A DNA stretch of 64,000 bases from Rusavskia elegans (taxonomy: Eukaryota; Ascomycota; Lecanoromycetes; Teloschistales; Teloschistaceae), in assembly GCA_011316305.1 (NCBI GenBank), contig SAUG01000044.1, forward strand, positions 434,001-498,000, in the 5' to 3' direction. Position 1 is the first letter of the stretch, and each line of letters starts with the position of its first letter. The translations under genes were made by a program, and so were the position numbers. The notes beneath the pieces were generated by a model. The model was not told the DNA's origin. It did no database searches and worked only from the letters and a program-made list of their open reading frames with translations. Positions 59,924 to 64,000 of the stretch are shown in pieces.

Positions 59924-61003
59924 TTAGATAGCTCTGCTCTCCGCACGCTCAGGCATTCTGGGAGTCGTTGGAGTTCTCGGTCTGTTTGAGGGAACGAATT
60001 GCTGAAATCCAGCGCGCCATCGCCATTCTTCGCCATGGATTGGTAGACAGACACCAGGAGAAAAGCTCAAGTCAAGCAGTAGTGCCTGCATCGAAGAATA
60101 CAATGTAGGTCCCACAATTTCCAACGATTCATGAATGCTGAGAATGGTACGCACCACAGACATCACGGGCGGGCATCCACTGTCTTTGGCAATGTTATAG
60201 GCCATAATCTGGAGAAGAGTAACAGCCCATCCCGGGTTGACGCTGAGAAATTGGCGCAGGATCAAGGGCCGCTGATTTTCCTGGACCAAGTGAAGACTGC
60301 CGGAGAAGATGGTATATGTTTGTATGCCGAGACCTGCTACCAAAAGCTTGATATTGCATCTAAACCCTTCAGGCAGGTCTCGTCTTGCGGCAAGTAGGAC
60401 GTACGTGGCAATGAAGCCGGATAGAATCATTGGGTCTGCTTGCCGGACTTTGTTAAAGAGTTGCCCTTGCCCGCAAAGAGAGTCGATTACTGTATGCACT
60501 CCTGTACACTGTCCTCGCGCAAGCTCGAGGGCCAGACAATGAAAGATATATGACCCGGAAGGATTATTGCCGCTTAGCAAGGAAAGAATTGGCTTCGGAT
60601 CATCTGTTGTGGCTGGTATTGAGTACAGGAGATCCCTGGGTTTGGGCCGGCACAGCGGACGAAGCTGTGGCGCTGCAAGCTGCCACACTTCTTCGGAGAC
60701 AAATGGAGCTTCGAAAGCCGTCAGTCGTGACATGGATCTTGAAGGCATACTTCTACTCACGGACTTGATGTGACTCTTGAGCCTGCTGCGGTCCTGGGTT
60801 GTCCAATCTACTCGGGAGTTGGGGTGAGATAGAGTCGACGGGCCTGGGTGGTGACGGAGGTTGGGAAAGGTCGCGCATTGTGCTTCAACCAGAATGGGAG
60901 GGAGGTAAAGGACGTGTTTTTTGGGGATGTTTTTGGCTGGGTAGCCTTGGGCTTCAACGTCCTTTAGAGCCTTTTCGGAATTGAAACTGCCCAGGTAATG
61001 CAC
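59924..61003 (-). CDS. Hypothetical helical protein, 275-359 aa
   Basis: An open frame without stops from 61003 to TAG 59924. The first codon at 61003 is GTG. The first ATG in frame is 60748 (MPSRSMSRLTAFEAPFVSEE), which gives 274 aa; the frame upstream reads well (VDWTTQDRSRLKSHIKS), so a 5' exon or earlier start is possible. Residues after the ATG: VWQLAAPQLRPLCRPKPRDL, SLLSGNNPSGSYIFHCLALE, FIATYVLLAARRDLPEGFRC, PGWAVTLLQIMAYNIAKDSG. The fold is probably all-helical and soluble. No family recognised. The 5' part overlaps the 3' end of the module array at 60954-61710 on the same strand in another frame. Confidence 0.55.
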   Translation of the reverse strand: MHYLGSFNSEKALKDVEAQGYPAKNIPKKHVLYLPPILVEAQCATFPNLRHHPGPSTLSHPNSRVDWTTQDRSRLKSHIKSVSRSMPSRSMSRLTAFEAPFVSEEVWQLAAPQLRPLCRPKPRDLLYSIPATTDDPKPILSLLSGNNPSGSYIFHCLALELARGQCTGVHTVIDSLCGQGQLFNKVRQADPMILSGFIATYVLLAARRDLPEGFRCNIKLLVAGLGIQTYTIFSGSLHLVQENQRPLILRQFLSVNPGWAVTLLQIMAYNIAKDSGCPPVMSVVRTILSIHESLEIVGPTLYSSMQALLLDLSFSPGVCLPIHGEEWRWRAGFQQFVPSNRPRTPTTPRMPERAESRAI

Positions 61004-61424
61004 GTCCAGGTTTCCGAGGCAACTTCGTCGATGCCAACGTCCTCTGGATCACCCACATTGCTGGCATGGCTGGCGGATGGACCAGTGCCACTTTTGGGCA
61101 TATGGAAGCCAATGGTAACAGCTCAACTCCGCCGACTAACACGTCCGTATCACTGATGGCTGCAGTGATCCAGCTTCCGGAGATCAGCACCCAATTATTG
61201 TTTCTCACGGGATCTGCTGAACGGTACCATTCACTCCAGCTTGCTTTCTCGGCTTTATTGGATTCAGACCGAAACTCCAAATTGAAACCAGACGCACTGG
61301 TAAAGACCTTTCCTTGCACCCCATAGGTCTCAGTTTTGTCGGTGGCTGCAGTGCAGTGATAGCTTCCCGAGACCGACAACCAATCATGTCTGCTAGTGGC
61401 AATCAGCTGAATGGTACCACCCAC
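60954..61424 (-). CDS. Lectin-like/beta-rich module protein, last unit of a tandem array
   Basis: This frame reads GGTIQLIATSRHDWLSVSGS, YHCTAATDKTETYGVQGKVF, TSASGFNLEFRSESNKAEKA, WSEWYRSADP, NNNWVLISGSWITAAISDTD, then PLASICPKVALV and MWVIQRT. It has the alternating pattern of a beta-rich domain of about 120 residues, which I cannot name. The first codon is GTG, and the frame extends upstream without stop as TTATSGTRTYELQEIVFILW, a second unit (the CTAAT/TYGVQ block recurs). No ATG or signal peptide is found, so the array is probably a decayed gene or its later exons. It overlaps the 61003 frame by 50 bp. Confidence 0.4.
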   Translation of the reverse strand: MGGTIQLIATSRHDWLSVSGSYHCTAATDKTETYGVQGKVFTSASGFNLEFRSESNKAEKASWSEWYRSADPVRNNNWVLISGSWITAAISDTDVLVGGVELLPLASICPKVALVHPPAMPAMWVIQRTLASTKLPRKPGRALPGQFQFRKGSKGR

Positions 61425-61710
61425 CCTAGCCAGAGTTAACGACTCGTGCGACTCCGACCAAAGAATAAAGACAATCTCTTGCAGCTCATAGGTCCTGGTA
61501 CCGCTGGTGGCTGTAGTGCAAATGCATCAGTGGCATCAGCTGAATGGTGCCATCCACTCCAAATGGTGCGGATCGAAAAGTCGAAACCAAATGCGCTGGT
61601 ACAGACCAGATCTTGTATTTACCTGAGGACCTTTCTGGTTCAGGCCGAAAGTTCAGAATGGAACCAGATGCACTGGCGAAGGACCTGTTGAGCACTCTGT
61701 TATCCTTCAC
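61425..61710 (-). pseudogene. Further degraded units of the same module array
   Basis: 61710-61600 encodes SFASASGSILNFRPEPERSS, corresponding to TSASGFNLEFRSES. 61560-61520 encodes DGTIQLMPL, corresponding to GGTIQLIA, in a different frame from its continuation CTTATSGTRTYELQ at 61520-61480. The DNA units also align: CCAGTGCGTCTGGTTTC near 61290, CCAGCGCATTTGGTTTC near 61590 and CCAGTGCATCTGGTTCC near 61670 (minus strand). At least one frameshift separates units, so this part is not translatable as it stands. Confidence 0.4.
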
Positions 61711-61952
61711 ACTGATTCAATTAATGATATTTAAACAATTTGTTCAAAGCCTTGTAAAGCGCCAAGCGACAGATGCTGATCGAAAGAAGTGCAAGCCTCA
61801 GGACGAAACGGCACGTCGACATACCACAGAGACGAAAGGCAAAATCAGATTGATAACCAGTCAAGACTTTTGGTGTATAATCGCTGTTTGATCTTATGAA
61901 AATGGAATATACTGAACTTGAATTCAGGCACATCGTTGGAAGGTCCACTGGG
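61711..61952. other. Intergenic between divergent genes
   Basis: Slightly AT-rich. No firm frame. It is probably the upstream region of the plus-strand gene at 62110 (or 61918). Confidence 0.4.
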
Positions 61953-62140
61953 CACTCAAACCTTTGGATGCCCTCAATCAGCGACGGACTTGCCGCACAC
62001 TGAGCACACTAGGTCCAGGGAAACATCCAGCAGGCCACAAGCTCCGCTCACGTCAAGTCAAACCCTTGAATCACCGAAGGGTTGGCCGGGCCCTGGGAAC
62101 ACTAGGTCCATGGCAAACATCGACAGGCAACAAGCACGTC
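61953..62140. repeat. Tandem duplication of about 90-105 bp
   Basis: CTCAAACC...AACACTAGGTCC...CAACAAGC-type sequence occurs twice. Both units carry C-A-C-A-C-T-A-G-G-T-C-C-A (or AACACTAGGTCCA), 110 bp apart, followed by GG/TGGCAAACATC. In frame 2 the units read LNQRRTCRTLSTLGPGKHPA and LNHRRVGRALGTLGPWQTST. The duplication overlaps the presumed 5' end of the 62110 gene. Confidence 0.6.
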
Positions 62141-63719
62141 ACCGTAACGAGCAGCCTTTGTCCGCCATCGGCAAGCCTCGGCCGCAGCGACAGGGAAGCC
62201 ATGAACATCGCGGACGTGCTCGTCCACCGTGCTCGAGCTCGGCAGCAAGTGGCATCCAGTCGCTCGGAGATTCATCAATCACACAATTGTTGCGGACGTG
62301 CCCTCCGCCTTTACCCCCGCGGCCCTGTCGTGCTGGCCATCATTCGGCAGGTTCAGCTGCTAAGTCTCCGTCAGCCTCTACCTCTACCTCTTTCTCCGAT
62401 GTGACCCTGATATCATCGAACACTTCACGGCAAGCCACATCAACATGTGAGCATGATGTCTCACCAATTGAAGATAATAATGTAGCGGTGGTTGATTTGT
62501 TTGATCTGGAAAGATTCTTGCAACGGGATGTCGAACAATCCACATACCGAGCCAGCTCTCTTTCGCATCCTCTTCGCTGGGTAGAAAAGAGTCTAATACG
62601 CGACGGACATATAGGATCCAAATTACGCGATGATTTAATACCTTGTAGGTATCTCCTTGAAAAGTGCCATGGATGTCACCAATATTAGCAGGGGACGTCT
62701 GGAAGCCACTGGCACTCCCTCAGAAACATGACCCAGGTCTTTGCCGTGAAATGTGGGACCTCTTGGCTGATGGGTCTTCACATGTGAAGTACAATATATC
62801 TTTTGCCAGGTGTTATTTCGACATGTTATCGACTCAGGCGGCATATGTTCCCATTGCTGTCAAATCCTCGTTCCACCCTTGTTACCAGGAAGCATCACAC
62901 AACTACAAGCGGATCAGAAGCATACAGTTCAAAGGAGAACCTATCGATCCTGAGGATCTAGGAAGGGAGCTGGCAGCGAATCTTATGAGCTGCACCGACG
63001 GTCGACGGCCCCGCTACTTCCTTGTGTACCTCATCTCCCTGATTGAAGGTTCAGAAGCAGATGCCATTCATGCCTTCTTCCAGAGGCTTGCAGAATGCGG
63101 TTATCAATCTTCGTTGAAAGTTCTTGACAGGCGAATGCTATCATACGCTGTAGCCAGCCTCACCCGTTCACTCTTCTCGGCTCTTTTCAAGACTGGTCGA
63201 AGGTCTCGTTCTGATCACGAAGAACAGATTTCGTGGGTACATGGATGCCTTCGAAATCTCCTCAAGTGCAGACTTCTATCAGAACAAGACCAGCACTTGA
63301 TATTCTGTCAAGCCATTCATCAACTTGGACCTTCTCACCGTATCCTATGTCTTTGGCTCTTTCTGGCGCTCGAAGTCCTACCAATAGAAGGGTCAGAACG
63401 CTATTTGGAGCACATTGCCGCCGATCCATCACATGTTGTTACTACGGCTGGTGCCTTTCTTGCTGTGGCAACAGCATATGAGTATACGCCAGAGTTCTTT
63501 GAAGTTATTGATCGGCTTGTAAAGAACCATTGTGGTCCACGTTTATGGCGAGAATTTTGGCACGGAAGGACTTGGGAGAAGCTTTATGAGCAAGGGGAAA
63601 GGTCAGCAGCAGCAAATGAAGGTCGTAGAGATGCTATGGCGCTCGCATTTCAAGTCCACAGACGATCAGACGAATTTGTCCAGAATTTTTGCAATGATTT
63701 GTTAGCGATGCGCAGATGA
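62110..63719 (+). CDS. Two-exon hypothetical protein, about 521 aa
   Basis: Exon 1 is 62110-62644 (ATG: MANIDRQQARHRNEQPLSAI); the same frame is open back to 61918 but without another ATG. The intron 62645-62688 is 44 nt, GTAGGT..ATATTAG, phase 1. Exon 2 is 62689-63719. The join reads KLRDDLIPSGDVWKPLALPQ. Residues 1-120 are Ser/Pro/Arg-rich and disordered. From about 130 on the protein is helical (VVDLFDLERFLQRDVEQSTY, RRPRYFLVYLISLIEGSEAD, LSYAVASLTRSLFSALFKTG, RILCLWLFLALEVLPIEGSE, PEFFEVIDRLVKNHCGPRLW). The fold may be a helical-repeat type. No family recognised; not membrane-bound. An alternative donor at 62648 (GTATCT) puts the second exon out of frame and was discarded. Confidence 0.65.
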
Positions 63720-64000
63720 CGGACCGGCCGGTCTCAACTTATTGGTCTTGTTTCTCAATTGGCGCCCTCGTCACCACATGTCATGAGCGTGGGAAACAGC
63801 CGCCTTGGAATGAGGGCCACTGCACACAAAAGAGTACTGGGATCGAGAATGCAAGGCTCATGCGTGTCGGTGGATCAGTGGCCCCCTCTAAGGTGCATAT
63901 TTCTCATGTAAGTAGGTGGACTTCTTTCAAGCCTTGTTATTGCTACGAGAATTGCGTTAGCATAATTGCCTGCTCATCACCATTCTCAGGGACATGTGGC
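63720..64000. other. 3' flank of the 62110 gene, no feature
   Basis: No frame or repeat recognised before the window ends. Confidence 0.4.

Noticed and set aside
54744..62110. Secondary-metabolite or other functional gene cluster
   Set aside because: None of the frames shows a synthase, P450, transporter or zinc-cluster regulator motif.
1..64000. CRISPR arrays, telomere repeats, rRNA genes, bacterial-type operons
   Set aside because: No regularly spaced short repeats, no TTAGGG tracts, no rRNA-like sequence, and the genes have fungal introns and separate promoters.

Overview
The window looks like nuclear DNA of a filamentous ascomycete with a two-speed genome. Long, extremely AT-rich blocks carry the mark of repeat-induced point mutation (RIP): CpA/TpG has become TpA, TAG/TAA stops stand in every frame, and transposon protein motifs are recognisable only through C->T/G->A changes. 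These blocks alternate with islands of balanced base composition that hold short, intron-containing genes. Introns are fungal in type (44-66 nt, GT..AG; one of 153 nt). I cannot name the species.

Layout. 1-3450: AT block, a hAT-like element copy on the minus strand split by a 934-bp repeat (called R1 here). 3460-10870: island with a frame-broken hypothetical gene (4420-5460) and a spliced minus-strand gene (9.1-10.8 kb). 10870-14880: AT block with hAT remnants and two R1 copies. 14880-16090: small island with one two-exon gene. 16100-27050: AT block with a Ty3/gypsy chromovirus, a hAT 3' part, a minus-strand R1 copy and Tc1/mariner relics. 27060-29760: island with two genes, one carrying an in-frame TAA. 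29770-30400: AT strip with an R1 tail. 30400-35740: island of mostly decayed genes. 35740-50690: AT block with a MITE, two LTR elements in tandem (36266-39562 and 40518-43756) and the best hAT copy (44868-50347, transposase and inverted ends). 50700-64000: gene-rich region.

The clearest gene is a two-exon EST1/SMG-type protein gene (51394-53712, minus). The other genes encode proteins I cannot assign. Several introns were placed by joining reading frames across GT..AG sites. I see no biosynthetic cluster and no pathway linking the genes. The strongest new observations are R1, a small repeat whose roughly 110-codon reading frame is still recognisable at protein level in four copies; two island genes interrupted by single CAA->TAA stops in RIP context; and a decaying tandem array of protein modules at 60.9-61.7 kb.
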